A stretch of DNA of 64,000 bases from Streptomyces tuirus (GTDB lineage Bacteria; Actinomycetota; Actinomycetes; Streptomycetales; Streptomycetaceae). The stretch is taken from NCBI RefSeq assembly GCF_014701095.1, contig NZ_AP023439.1:186001-250000 (forward strand), written 5' to 3'. Each line of letters starts with the position of its first letter. Within the stretch, counting starts at the first letter, position 1. Below the pieces are notes generated by a model. That model worked only from the letters and a program-made list of their open reading frames with translations. It did not search any database and was not told the DNA's origin. The translations under genes were made by a program, and so were the position numbers. This document shows, piece by piece, positions 8,174 through 16,144 of this stretch.

Positions 8174-9542
8174 AGCCGGCCTCCTCGTCCTTGGGCCGCG
8201 TGGTGAGCTGCAGGGGGATCGACCGGCTGGAGATGAAGTTGGAGATGTCCGCTCCCAGGTGCTGCGGGTAGCGGCGGAACTCCGGCGAGTAGAACGCCTT
8301 GGAGATGTTGTCGAGGTAGTACCAGCCCTTGGGGCCGGTCACCTCGATGCCGTTCTCGTCGGCGGTGATGAGTTCCTTCTCGATCAGGTCGTCGATCTCG
8401 GCGCGGAACATCTCCATGAAGTCGACACCGTGGATCCGGCGGAAGCGCTCCCGGTTGACCCGGCCGGCCTTGACGCCCAGCACCATCGACCGCCGGATCG
8501 ACTCCGACTTCGTGATGTGCTTGCCCATGGAGATCGGCAGCCGGCCCTCCATCACCGTCTGGATGTAGCGGCCGATGTCGGGCTCGTTGAAGTACCAGTG
8601 GTCGCGCAGGTGACCGGTGGCGGTGGGGCCGAGCGGGATGATGGGGATGTCCTCGCTCCACGACGTCTCGCCGTACTTGGGCTGGAAGCCGGGTTTGGCG
8701 AAGCAGTCGCCGTAGTAGCCCAGGAAGCCGTTCTTGGAGAGCTTCTCGGCGGCGAACAGGAACATGTCGTCGACCACGGCCTTCTCCGGGACCGGCGGCA
8801 GCTTCCTGCGCTTGGTGGAGATCTGCGCGAACTCCATGTACGTGTAGAAGGAGATGCAGGTGACCCCGAGGTCGATGGCGACGTCGAGGCTGTGCTCCCA
8901 GCTCTCCATCGTCTGCCCGTTGATGCCGTGCATCAGGTCGATGTTGATGTTCTCGAATCCGCACCGGCGCAGCAGCCGGATGCTCTCCTTGAGCATCTCC
9001 GGGTCGTTCGGGCGGCCGATGTTCTTCAGTTCCTCCGGGACGAAGGTCTGCACCCCGAGGCTGATGCGGCGTATGCCGCGTTCCAGCAGGACGGTGGCCT
9101 TGCGCTCGCTGATGTCGACCGGGGTGGTCTCGATGGAGAAGTCCGCGCCCTCCTCGACGTCGAAGCTGCTGAACATGTGGCCCAGCAGGTCGTCGAGTTG
9201 CGGGGCGGTGAGCGCGGTCGGGGTTCCGCCGCCGATGTAGCCGAGGGTGATGACGTGGTCCTGGATGTAGGGCCGCTCGGCGTAGTTGGTGATCTCCGTC
9301 TTCAGCGCGTCCAGATAGGTGCGGGTCAGGTCCCGGTCGGTCTGGTGCTTGATGTACGGGCAGCTGAAGCAGAGCCGGTTGCAGAAGGGGATGTGGACGT
9401 ACACGCCCATGGGCTTGCGCGTGAACACCTCCTCCTCGTTCACCGGCACGTGCTTGGTGGGGTACTGCCGCACCCACTCGCTGTCGCGCTCCGGGTACTC
9501 CTTCCAGAACGGCATGCTCGTGGTCGTGGTGGTGATGCTCAT
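8160..9542 (-). CDS. HemN-like radical SAM protein, C10P/YtkT-like
   Basis: The 460-residue protein carries the HemN/HemW signature GVYVHIPFC followed by the cluster cysteines Cys54, Cys58 and Cys61 in CNRLCFSC, then GYIGGGTPT. HemN-like enzymes bind two SAM molecules, and in the CC-1065 and yatakemycin clusters the homologues (C10P, YtkT) use this to deliver a methylene for the spirocyclopropane. Pairing with the overlapping methyltransferase downstream supports that role over a heme-biosynthesis role. Length fits HemN (about 457 residues). The start is the ATG whose TGA-side overlap with the ABC ATPase is ATGA; the longer open frame upstream covers that gene and is rejected. Confidence 0.88.
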   Translation of the reverse strand: MSITTTTTSMPFWKEYPERDSEWVRQYPTKHVPVNEEEVFTRKPMGVYVHIPFCNRLCFSCPYIKHQTDRDLTRTYLDALKTEITNYAERPYIQDHVITLGYIGGGTPTALTAPQLDDLLGHMFSSFDVEEGADFSIETTPVDISERKATVLLERGIRRISLGVQTFVPEELKNIGRPNDPEMLKESIRLLRRCGFENINIDLMHGINGQTMESWEHSLDVAIDLGVTCISFYTYMEFAQISTKRRKLPPVPEKAVVDDMFLFAAEKLSKNGFLGYYGDCFAKPGFQPKYGETSWSEDIPIIPLGPTATGHLRDHWYFNEPDIGRYIQTVMEGRLPISMGKHITKSESIRRSMVLGVKAGRVNRERFRRIHGVDFMEMFRAEIDDLIEKELITADENGIEVTGPKGWYYLDNISKAFYSPEFRRYPQHLGADISNFISSRSIPLQLTTRPKDEEAGCDHH

Positions 9543-10513
9543 GCGATGTCCTCCGGTTCGACTTGGTCGACGATGGAACGGACGACGTCCGCCAGAGTGG
9601 GCTGGAAGTAGGACGCGGAGCGCAGTGCGAGGCCGGCGGCGTGGGCCCGGGCGACCACCTCGGCCAGGGTGCTGTGGTGGTCGCCGTCGGACAGGTCGAG
9701 CCGCACGCCCTGGTCGACGGTGCGCACGGACCGGATCAGGCCGCCGGCCTGCGCCTGTTGCCCGGCCCAGTCGTGCAGCCGCTCGAGGTGGGACTCGGTG
9801 AAGGCCTCCAGGATCAGGCTGGAGCGCTCGCCCCACCGGGTGACGGCGTCGAGCGAGGCGTCCTTGATCTGCCGGCCCTGGTGGAGCACCACGACAGAGT
9901 CGGCCAGCGCGAGCAGTTCGTCGCGGTGATGGCTGGCGAACAGCACGCCGACGCCGTCCTTCTTCAGGCTTCCCAGCAGCTCCAGCAGCGTCTCGCGGGC
10001 CGTCGGGTCCAGGCCCGTGGTGGGCTCGTCGAGGATCAGCAGGTCGGGGCGGTGCGCCACGGCGCAGATGACGTGCAGCTTGCGCTGGCTGCCGCCGGAG
10101 AGACTGCGCACGTACTGGTGGCGGTACCGCTCGAGGTCGGCCAGGGCGATCAGCTCCTCGTACCGGCCGGGGTCGGCCCGCCGGAGCTTGAGCTGATGCT
10201 TGACGTACGTCTCCACGCTGACGCCGTCCGGGAGGTCCTTGGCCTGCTGGACGTACCCGATGTGGCGGCCGACCTGCCCCCAGCGGCGGGGCGGGGTGCC
10301 GCAGACGCGCACCTCGCCGCCGGACGGGCGCAGCAGCCCGGCGACGAGCCGGATCAGCGTGGTCTTGCCGGCTCCGTTGGTGCCGATGACGGCCACGCCC
10401 TCGCCGGCGTTCACCGAGAAGGTGAGGGAGCGCAGGGCGAAGTCGGGGCTCACACGGTGGTCGAGCCGGGAGACCGACAGGACCGGCGCCGCGGTGCTCG
10501 GGGTGTCAGCCAT
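9539..10513 (-). CDS. ABC transporter ATP-binding protein (DrrA-like)
   Basis: A 324-residue ATPase with Walker A GTNGAGKTT, Q-loop region GYVQQAKD, signature LSGGSQRK and Walker B LLILDEPTTGLD. The C-terminal extension of about 90 residues is typical of DrrA-type drug exporters. It overlaps the permease gene upstream by 8 bp, so the two probably form one exporter at the membrane. Export of the cluster product, or self-protection, is inferred from context. The start is ATG at 10511-10513. Confidence 0.93.
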   Translation of the reverse strand: MADTPSTAAPVLSVSRLDHRVSPDFALRSLTFSVNAGEGVAVIGTNGAGKTTLIRLVAGLLRPSGGEVRVCGTPPRRWGQVGRHIGYVQQAKDLPDGVSVETYVKHQLKLRRADPGRYEELIALADLERYRHQYVRSLSGGSQRKLHVICAVAHRPDLLILDEPTTGLDPTARETLLELLGSLKKDGVGVLFASHHRDELLALADSVVVLHQGRQIKDASLDAVTRWGERSSLILEAFTESHLERLHDWAGQQAQAGGLIRSVRTVDQGVRLDLSDGDHHSTLAEVVARAHAAGLALRSASYFQPTLADVVRSIVDQVEPEDIA

Positions 10514-11282
10514 GGCCGATCCTCCTGCGGAAGGCCCAGGCGGCGATGCCGAGGGCCAGGAACGAGTAGGCCACCGCCAGCACCGATGCCCCGGTGGCCG
10601 AGACGTCTGGCGAGGTGGCGGCGCGGAAGATGTCGACGTGCACGGAGAGGGGGAGCCGGGCGAAGACGTCGCCGAGCGTCCCGAGGTTTCCGAGGGGGAA
10701 GAAGATCCCCGCGAAGTACATGAGCGGAATGACGATGATGTTCACGACGGCCGGGAAGGAGATCTCGTTGGTGTAGGTCGCGATGAGGATCCCGAGTCCG
10801 GCGAAGGCCGTGCACGCGGTGAAGAAACCCAGGACGAACAGCGGCACCGACTCGATCCGGGCGTCGAAGACCCCGACGCCGAGCAGCAGCACCAGGACGA
10901 ACTGGAACAGGCACTTGAGCACGACCCCGACGATCCGGGCGAGCAGGAACCCGGAGTACGACAGGGGCGAGAGGATCAGGTCCTCGATCGTGCGGCGGTT
11001 GCGGTCGATGATGACCGTGTAGCCGACGGTGTAGGTGCAGCTGAACATGATGCCGGCGCCGATGATGCCGGGGAAGACGAAACCGAAGTAGTTGGCGGCC
11101 GTCGGCGCCGGGCTCACCATCTGGTCGGTCGCCGCCCCGAAGGCCAGCACCATCGACACCGACGTCAGCAGCGTCGACACCGCGAACAGGCGGTTGTCGA
11201 AGAACTGCCGCATGTCCATCACGACCAGCCCGAGCACATCGCCGAGCCAGCCGGACTCCGGCTGCATACGCGTAGCCCTCAT
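10506..11282 (-). CDS. ABC-2 type transporter permease (DrrB-like)
   Basis: The 258-residue protein has about six hydrophobic segments, beginning near residue 36 (LFAVSTLLTSVSMVLAF), and the ABC-2 loop RNRRTIEDLILSPLSY between the second and third. This is the architecture of DrrB-like permeases that pair with the ATPase encoded immediately downstream. It is coupled to the degenerate nitrilase gene upstream by an ATGA overlap. Role inferred: efflux of the final compound or of an intermediate. Confidence 0.92.
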   Translation of the reverse strand: MRATRMQPESGWLGDVLGLVVMDMRQFFDNRLFAVSTLLTSVSMVLAFGAATDQMVSPAPTAANYFGFVFPGIIGAGIMFSCTYTVGYTVIIDRNRRTIEDLILSPLSYSGFLLARIVGVVLKCLFQFVLVLLLGVGVFDARIESVPLFVLGFFTACTAFAGLGILIATYTNEISFPAVVNIIVIPLMYFAGIFFPLGNLGTLGDVFARLPLSVHVDIFRAATSPDVSATGASVLAVAYSFLALGIAAWAFRRRIGHG

Positions 11283-12133
11283 CGGGCGGGCCCCCCGTGG
11301 TTAGTGGTCCAGGTGGAGCGCAGGTCGTCGTGGAACGGCAGCCCGGCGCGGACCTTGCGCCGCTGCCGCCAGTGCACGTCCGCGTGGATCACGGCTTCCT
11401 GGCTGCCCGGTTCGGCCTCGGCGAGGATGTCCGCGTCCTGGTCCTCGCGGGCGTCCTGCACCAGACCGTCGACGATCATGCTGCGGCCGACGTAGGTCAG
11501 GTTCGCGAAGCGGTTCTCCCCCACCCCGCTGGCGAGGACCAGCGCGCATTCGTTGTCGGCGGCCCGGGCGCGGCACAGGGAGCGCAGCGGGTGCGAGAAC
11601 GGCCCGAAGAGGTTGGCCACGGCGACGACGAGGTCGGCGTCCTGGGCGAGGTACTGCCGGCTCGCCTCCGGGAAGCGCAGGTCGTAGCTCACTTGCAGGC
11701 CGATCCGCCCGACGGGTGTGTCGATCACCTCGCCGGGAGAGCCGGTGGAGATGTACTCGGACTCGCCCGCCCACACGCAGGCACGGTGGTACCAGCCGAG
11801 CGGGTCGCCGCCGGGGCCGACGAGCACGGCCGCGTCGAAGACGTCCCGTCCGGCCGACAGCAGCACGCCCGCGGCGATGTGCATCCCGAGGGTGCGGGCC
11901 TGCTCGGCGAGGAACTCGACGACCGGGCCGTCCTCGGTGGTCGCGTCGGTGCGCAGCGTCGGGAAGTTCAGGCCGGTGGCGAAGGTCGCCGGCAGGCACG
12001 CCAGGTCGGCCTCGCGTTCTCGTGCGGTGGACAGCAGCTTGGCGGCTCTCGCCAGGTTCTCGTCCCGCTGTCCGGGCTCGATCCGCAGCTGCAGGGCGGC
12101 GAGCCGGGTGCGGGCGCCACGGAAGAGGCTCAT
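11279..12133 (-). CDS. Nitrilase-superfamily protein lacking all three catalytic residues (copy 2)
   Basis: This 284-residue protein keeps the nitrilase fold signatures, including SYDLRFPEAS and GRSMIVDG, but every member of the Glu-Lys-Cys triad is changed: Ala49 in CLPATF, Arg117 in WYHRACVW, and Ser149 in GLQVSYDLRF. Ser in place of Cys could in principle still be a nucleophile, but without Glu and Lys normal amidase activity is unlikely. A scaffold or substrate-binding role in a complex with other nitrilase-like proteins of the run is possible. It overlaps both neighbours by ATGA. The clean reading frame argues against a decaying pseudogene. Confidence 0.85.
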   Translation of the reverse strand: MSLFRGARTRLAALQLRIEPGQRDENLARAAKLLSTAREREADLACLPATFATGLNFPTLRTDATTEDGPVVEFLAEQARTLGMHIAAGVLLSAGRDVFDAAVLVGPGGDPLGWYHRACVWAGESEYISTGSPGEVIDTPVGRIGLQVSYDLRFPEASRQYLAQDADLVVAVANLFGPFSHPLRSLCRARAADNECALVLASGVGENRFANLTYVGRSMIVDGLVQDAREDQDADILAEAEPGSQEAVIHADVHWRQRRKVRAGLPFHDDLRSTWTTNHGGPAR

Positions 12134-13311
12134 CGCGGCGCCGCCTCGGCCGTGACTTCCTTGTACGCCCGTTCCAGCACCGGAAGGAACTCGTCCACCA
12201 TCGCGGGTGTCACGTGCCGGGTGACGACCAGCCGCAGGGTTTCGCCGAATCGCTTCGACGTGGAGACGATCCAGCCCTTCGACTCCAGCAGCTGCGAAAT
12301 GCGGACCGCGTGCGGCATCCGGACCACCACGATGTTCAGCTGCGGTTCGGCGAACAACTCGTGCCCGGCGGCGCGCAATCCGTCCACCAGGTACTTCGTC
12401 ACCTCGAAGTTGGTCCGGGTGAGGTCGCGGAAGCCGTCGCGTCCGAGGTGCTCCAGCACCGCGTAGGTGGACACCGCGGCGGCGCCCGGCCGGGTGCCGA
12501 GCAGGGTGTGGTGCACCGGCGTGTCGATGAAGAACGAGTCGACGGCGAAACGCCCGGCGTCCTGGGCGCCGCGGAACAGGATCGCCCCGGCGGGGACGTT
12601 GGCCAGTCCGTACTTGTGCGGGTCGATGGTGATCGAGTCGACGCCGTCGACGGTGAAGTCGAACTGGGGCAGGTCGTGGCCGAGTTCCCGGGCGAAGGGG
12701 ATGATGAACCCGCCGGTGGCCGCGTCCACGTGCAGGTGCACGCCGCGTCCGGCCACCACGGGTCCGATCTCGTCGACCGCGTCGACCACACCGAACTCGC
12801 TGCTGCCCGCGGTCGCGACGACCGCGACGGTGTGCTCGCCGATGCGCCGGGACACCTCGGCGGCCGGCAGCCGCAGGGAGTCGTCGACCGGCACGACCAC
12901 CGGGGTCAGCCCCAGCAGGCCGAACACCTTGGTGAAGGAGAAGTGCACGGTGCTGCTGACGACGACTTCGGGCCGGTCGGTCAGCCGGCCCCGGGCGCGC
13001 GCCGACTCACGGGCCACCAGCATCGCGATGAGGTTCGCCTCGGTGCCACCGGACACCAGGCTCCCCGACCCACCAGGGTTGCCCATCAGGTCCAGCAGCA
13101 GTTCCACGACCTTGCGCTCGATCCGCTTGGTGCCGCGGAAGATGCGCACGTCGCCGAGGTTGGTGTGGGCCGCGGCGGACGCCATCTCGACACCCAGCGG
13201 GTGGGGTTCGGTGCAGATGGAGTTGAGCACCCTGCTCCAGGGCACGTCGTCCGCCATCTCCGTCGCGATCCGCCGCCGGACGTCGGCGGCGGAATCACCG
13301 GCGTTGCGCAT
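12130..13311 (-). CDS. PLP-dependent group II amino-acid decarboxylase (MfnA/tyrosine-decarboxylase type)
   Basis: A 393-residue PLP enzyme of the glutamate/tyrosine/aromatic-amino-acid decarboxylase fold. The PLP lysine is Lys233 in the family motif SITIDPHKYG; GGTEANLIA and the Asp in HVDAATGGF contact the cofactor. The compact length and the LANVPAGAILFR stretch resemble archaeal MfnA tyrosine decarboxylases more than the longer plant-type enzymes. CC-1065-type units derive from tyrosine/DOPA and serine, so decarboxylation of an aromatic amino acid, or a related C-C cleavage, is a fitting inference. Start ATG; one base separates it from the next gene's stop. Confidence 0.88.
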   Translation of the reverse strand: MRNAGDSAADVRRRIATEMADDVPWSRVLNSICTEPHPLGVEMASAAAHTNLGDVRIFRGTKRIERKVVELLLDLMGNPGGSGSLVSGGTEANLIAMLVARESARARGRLTDRPEVVVSSTVHFSFTKVFGLLGLTPVVVPVDDSLRLPAAEVSRRIGEHTVAVVATAGSSEFGVVDAVDEIGPVVAGRGVHLHVDAATGGFIIPFARELGHDLPQFDFTVDGVDSITIDPHKYGLANVPAGAILFRGAQDAGRFAVDSFFIDTPVHHTLLGTRPGAAAVSTYAVLEHLGRDGFRDLTRTNFEVTKYLVDGLRAAGHELFAEPQLNIVVVRMPHAVRISQLLESKGWIVSTSKRFGETLRLVVTRHVTPAMVDEFLPVLERAYKEVTAEAAPR

Positions 13312-13312
13312 C

Positions 13313-14101
13313 TCAACTCACCTGCGCCGTCAGGTCCGTGTACAGCTCCGTGCGGCGCGCCCACAGTCCGAACCAGAGGGTCTGCTGGAAGCGCAGGTCG
13401 GGTTCGCGCAGGTGCCGGATCCTCTCGACGTCCCAGGGCGCCTCGATGACACCCTCGTCGGTGCCCGCCTCGGCGACGAAGCCCTCGGGCGCCGCCACGG
13501 CGCTGCCCCCGCCGCAGCGTTCGCTCAGCGAACCGGCGAAGGCGACGACGACGGTGTTGAGGGTCGCGATGCCCCACACCGCGGCGCGCTGCGACGCCTG
13601 CTGCCCGCCGTCGAGGGACCCGGCGACCAGCAGCAGCTCCGCACCGGCCAGGCATTCGATGCGCGGCGGTTCGACCAGCCAGAAGTCGGGGCCGAGGAGC
13701 AGCCCGACCCGGCCGAACGGCGTCTCGACGACGGGGAAGTCGTCGCCGGTGCCGGTGGTCCCGTCGGGCAGGACCGGCCGCTCCACCCGGGCGCACTCCG
13801 TGCCGCTCGGGTCCAGCAGCCTGGCCACCTGCGTCAGCCCGCCGCCCGGCCGGGTCTGCGCCCACGAGCCGGTGAGGACGTAGGTTCCGCGGGTCCGCGC
13901 CAGTGTTGTCAGGCGATCCAGGCACTGCTCGCGCAGTTGGCGGGGCAGCGCCTGGACGTCGCCACCGGTGGTGAACACGTTCTCGGGGAGGACGACGAAC
14001 GACGCCTCGTCGGTCACCCGGCGGTCGAGATCGTCGAGTACGGCGGAGGCCGTCTCCTCGGGGGTCGCCCGGCGGGTGTGCTGCGCTACGAAGATGGTCA
14101 C
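13313..14101 (-). CDS. Nitrilase-superfamily protein lacking catalytic Cys and Lys (copy 3)
   Basis: The 262-residue protein retains Glu40 in VVLPEN, but the Cys position is Gly137 (LLLGPDFW), and the lysine region reads ARVERPV with no lysine. It is closest in local pattern to its upstream neighbour at 14098-15036, sharing the DFW segment after the Cys position, which suggests local duplication followed by loss of catalysis. Start GTG; GTGA overlap with the upstream gene. A regulatory or structural subunit of the intact enzyme is one plausible role. Confidence 0.84.
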   Translation of the reverse strand: MTIFVAQHTRRATPEETASAVLDDLDRRVTDEASFVVLPENVFTTGGDVQALPRQLREQCLDRLTTLARTRGTYVLTGSWAQTRPGGGLTQVARLLDPSGTECARVERPVLPDGTTGTGDDFPVVETPFGRVGLLLGPDFWLVEPPRIECLAGAELLLVAGSLDGGQQASQRAAVWGIATLNTVVVAFAGSLSERCGGGSAVAAPEGFVAEAGTDEGVIEAPWDVERIRHLREPDLRFQQTLWFGLWARRTELYTDLTAQVS

Positions 14102-15036
14102 GAACGAGTCCCCTCAGGTGTGCTGGTCGCGGTGGCGGGACGGCCCCGGCCCGGGCCGCCGCCCCCGGTGAGGCTCGCCCGCAGTTCGGCGGCGAGATCC
14201 CGGTCCGCTCCGGCGTACGGGGTGAGCAGCGCCTGGTAGGCGGCGGGCCTGCGGAGTTGCTGCCAGCGGCGGCCGTCGCCGTCCGCGGGCTCGTCGATGT
14301 CGACGACGAGGATCTCCGGTTCGTCGCTGCCGGCCTGGGCGAGCACGCCCTCGGGGCTCGCGACCAGACTGGTGCCGGCGAAGTGGATCTCCACGAGCCG
14401 GTCGCCGCGTTTGCCGCGGACGACTCCGACCGAGCTCGCGTAGACGATGTTGACGTCGTTCAGATACGCCGCCGTGCGCAGGGCGTTCACCATGAGCGGC
14501 TGGTTCTGCCCCAGTGTCCCGCCCGGCACGAAGATCGTCCGTGCGCCGGCGAGCGCCAGCAGCCGGACGACCTCGGGGATCCAGAAGTCCGAGCACACGG
14601 CGATGCCGATCTGCCCGAACTCGGTGGACAGCACGCCGAGTGCGTCGGTCTGGCGGCACACCACCATCTCGTTGCCGAAGGGGTGTGCCTTGACGGCGCG
14701 TCCGGTGATGACGCCCTGCCGGCCGATCAGCAGGGACGTGTTCCGGTACATGCCGTCCCGCAGGTCCTCGACGAGCGACCCCAGCAGGATGTGCGTGTTG
14801 AGTTTGCGGGCCAGGGACTGGAAGCCGTCGACGATCGGCCCCGGGATCGGGGTGTCGGTGCGGCCTTTCAGTCCGTCCTGGCCGGGCATGTACCACGGCG
14901 GGCCGAGCAGGAACTCGGGAAAGCACACCAGGTCGATGTCGCCGGCCGCGCAGACGTCCTCGATCGCCTGGTAGGCGTTGCGCAGGCCGTCTTCGTGATC
15001 GTCGACCCACTGGGTCTGTACTACCGCTACCCTCAT
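14098..15036 (-). CDS. Nitrilase-superfamily C-N hydrolase with intact triad (copy 4)
   Basis: This 312-residue protein is the only one of the four nitrilase-like proteins with a complete triad: Glu41 in FPEFLL, Lys116 in VKAHPF and Cys148 in IAVCSDFW. The family hydrolyses nitriles, amides or carbamoyl groups, or runs the reverse acyl transfer. It may be the active member of a hetero-oligomer with the three defective copies, or cut or make an amide in the pathway. The last 25 or so residues are a Gly/Pro/Ala-rich tail. The ATG at 15034-15036 is chosen because it begins MRVAVVQT and follows GAGGAGA at good spacing; longer upstream frames overlap the next gene. Confidence 0.9.
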   Translation of the reverse strand: MRVAVVQTQWVDDHEDGLRNAYQAIEDVCAAGDIDLVCFPEFLLGPPWYMPGQDGLKGRTDTPIPGPIVDGFQSLARKLNTHILLGSLVEDLRDGMYRNTSLLIGRQGVITGRAVKAHPFGNEMVVCRQTDALGVLSTEFGQIGIAVCSDFWIPEVVRLLALAGARTIFVPGGTLGQNQPLMVNALRTAAYLNDVNIVYASSVGVVRGKRGDRLVEIHFAGTSLVASPEGVLAQAGSDEPEILVVDIDEPADGDGRRWQQLRRPAAYQALLTPYAGADRDLAAELRASLTGGGGPGRGRPATATSTPEGTRS

Positions 15037-15106
15037 GCGTCTTGTCTCCTCGGGATGCCACCGGGTGGATGGGCCGCGGCGACGGTGCGCCGCGGCGGGG
15101 TGCGGG

Positions 15107-16144
15107 TCATGACGGGGCGGTACTCCAGTCCTGCACGCCGACGATCGTGACCTCGGCCTCGACGCCGAGCGCCTCGTCGACGCCGCCGCGGATCGCACGC
15201 CGCAGCGCGCCCGCGTCCACGGCGCCGGAGTCGGCCACGGCGCAGGTGACGTGGAAGGTGCCGTTTCGGACGGCGCAGGCGAAGTGCGGTGCGAGCCTGC
15301 TGTGACCGAACACGACGCGCTCGACGTCCACGGCCGAGACCAGCCCGTCCGGCCCGCGTACCGCCGACGCCATGCCGCCGAGCGGCAGCAGGACCCGGCT
15401 CGCGGAACCGCATGCGCAGCGACGGTCCGCCGGCCACAGTTCGACGGCCTCACCGGTCGGTGAGCCGTCCAGGATCAGCTCACCGCGCGGACCGCCGCGG
15501 ACCTCCGCGCGCAGCCGGTGGTCGCACAGGTGCAGTGCGCCGTGGTCGCAGGCGACGGCGACGGTCGGTGCCGACGGCGTCCCGTACAGCGCCGAGGTCC
15601 TCGCCGCCCAGGCGGCGCCGATGCGGTCGAGGCGCTCGGTGGAGCAGGCCTCCCCCACGCAGACGATCGTCCGGACCGTGGAGTCCGCCGGCCGTTTGCC
15701 GAGCGACGCCGCGAGGCCCGCCAGCTCAGCGGCGAAGCTCGGCGAGCACACCAGGGCCGTCACCTCGTACTGCTCGATCAGCCCGAGCAGTCGCGGCATC
15801 GGGCAGATGGTCCCGCTCGTCCCGACGCTGATCACCGAGGCGCCCACCATCTCGATCACACGGTCCACCTGGGCGCCGATGAACGACAGTTCGTACGGCA
15901 CGGCCGAGACGACCACGTCGTCCTCGGTCAGCAGGCGGCCCATCGCCAGCGTCAGGTCGATCTGGTCGCGGATCCACTCGTCGCGGGTCAGCACGATCGG
16001 CTCTGCTGCGCCCGAGGGGTCGACCCGTTCGCCGTACCGCGCACGGAGCGGCGCGTCCCGGTCGTCCGCGGCGGTGCGGGGGTCCCGGGTGAGCAGTTCC
16101 AGGAACTGTTCGTAGTGCGTCGCGAGGGACGTGGTCGTCGTCAC
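15107..16144 (-). CDS. Degenerate PaaK-like AMP-forming enzyme homologue
   Basis: The 345-residue protein resembles phenylacetate-CoA-ligase-type adenylating enzymes but is about 110 residues shorter than the homologue at 22396-23775 (459). The phosphate-binding motif, SSGTGNGRP in that homologue, reads DPSGAAEPI here, and the YSMFGMTETN motif reads LYGTPSAPTV, losing the key Glu. The structural CACGS motif is retained. Adenylation is doubtful; it could use an already activated substrate, act as an acyl-CoA-binding partner, or be drifting. Start GTG with a GTGA overlap to the UvrA-like gene. A 70-bp gap separates it from the intact nitrilase gene downstream. Confidence 0.78.
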   Translation of the reverse strand: MTTTTSLATHYEQFLELLTRDPRTAADDRDAPLRARYGERVDPSGAAEPIVLTRDEWIRDQIDLTLAMGRLLTEDDVVVSAVPYELSFIGAQVDRVIEMVGASVISVGTSGTICPMPRLLGLIEQYEVTALVCSPSFAAELAGLAASLGKRPADSTVRTIVCVGEACSTERLDRIGAAWAARTSALYGTPSAPTVAVACDHGALHLCDHRLRAEVRGGPRGELILDGSPTGEAVELWPADRRCACGSASRVLLPLGGMASAVRGPDGLVSAVDVERVVFGHSRLAPHFACAVRNGTFHVTCAVADSGAVDAGALRRAIRGGVDEALGVEAEVTIVGVQDWSTAPS

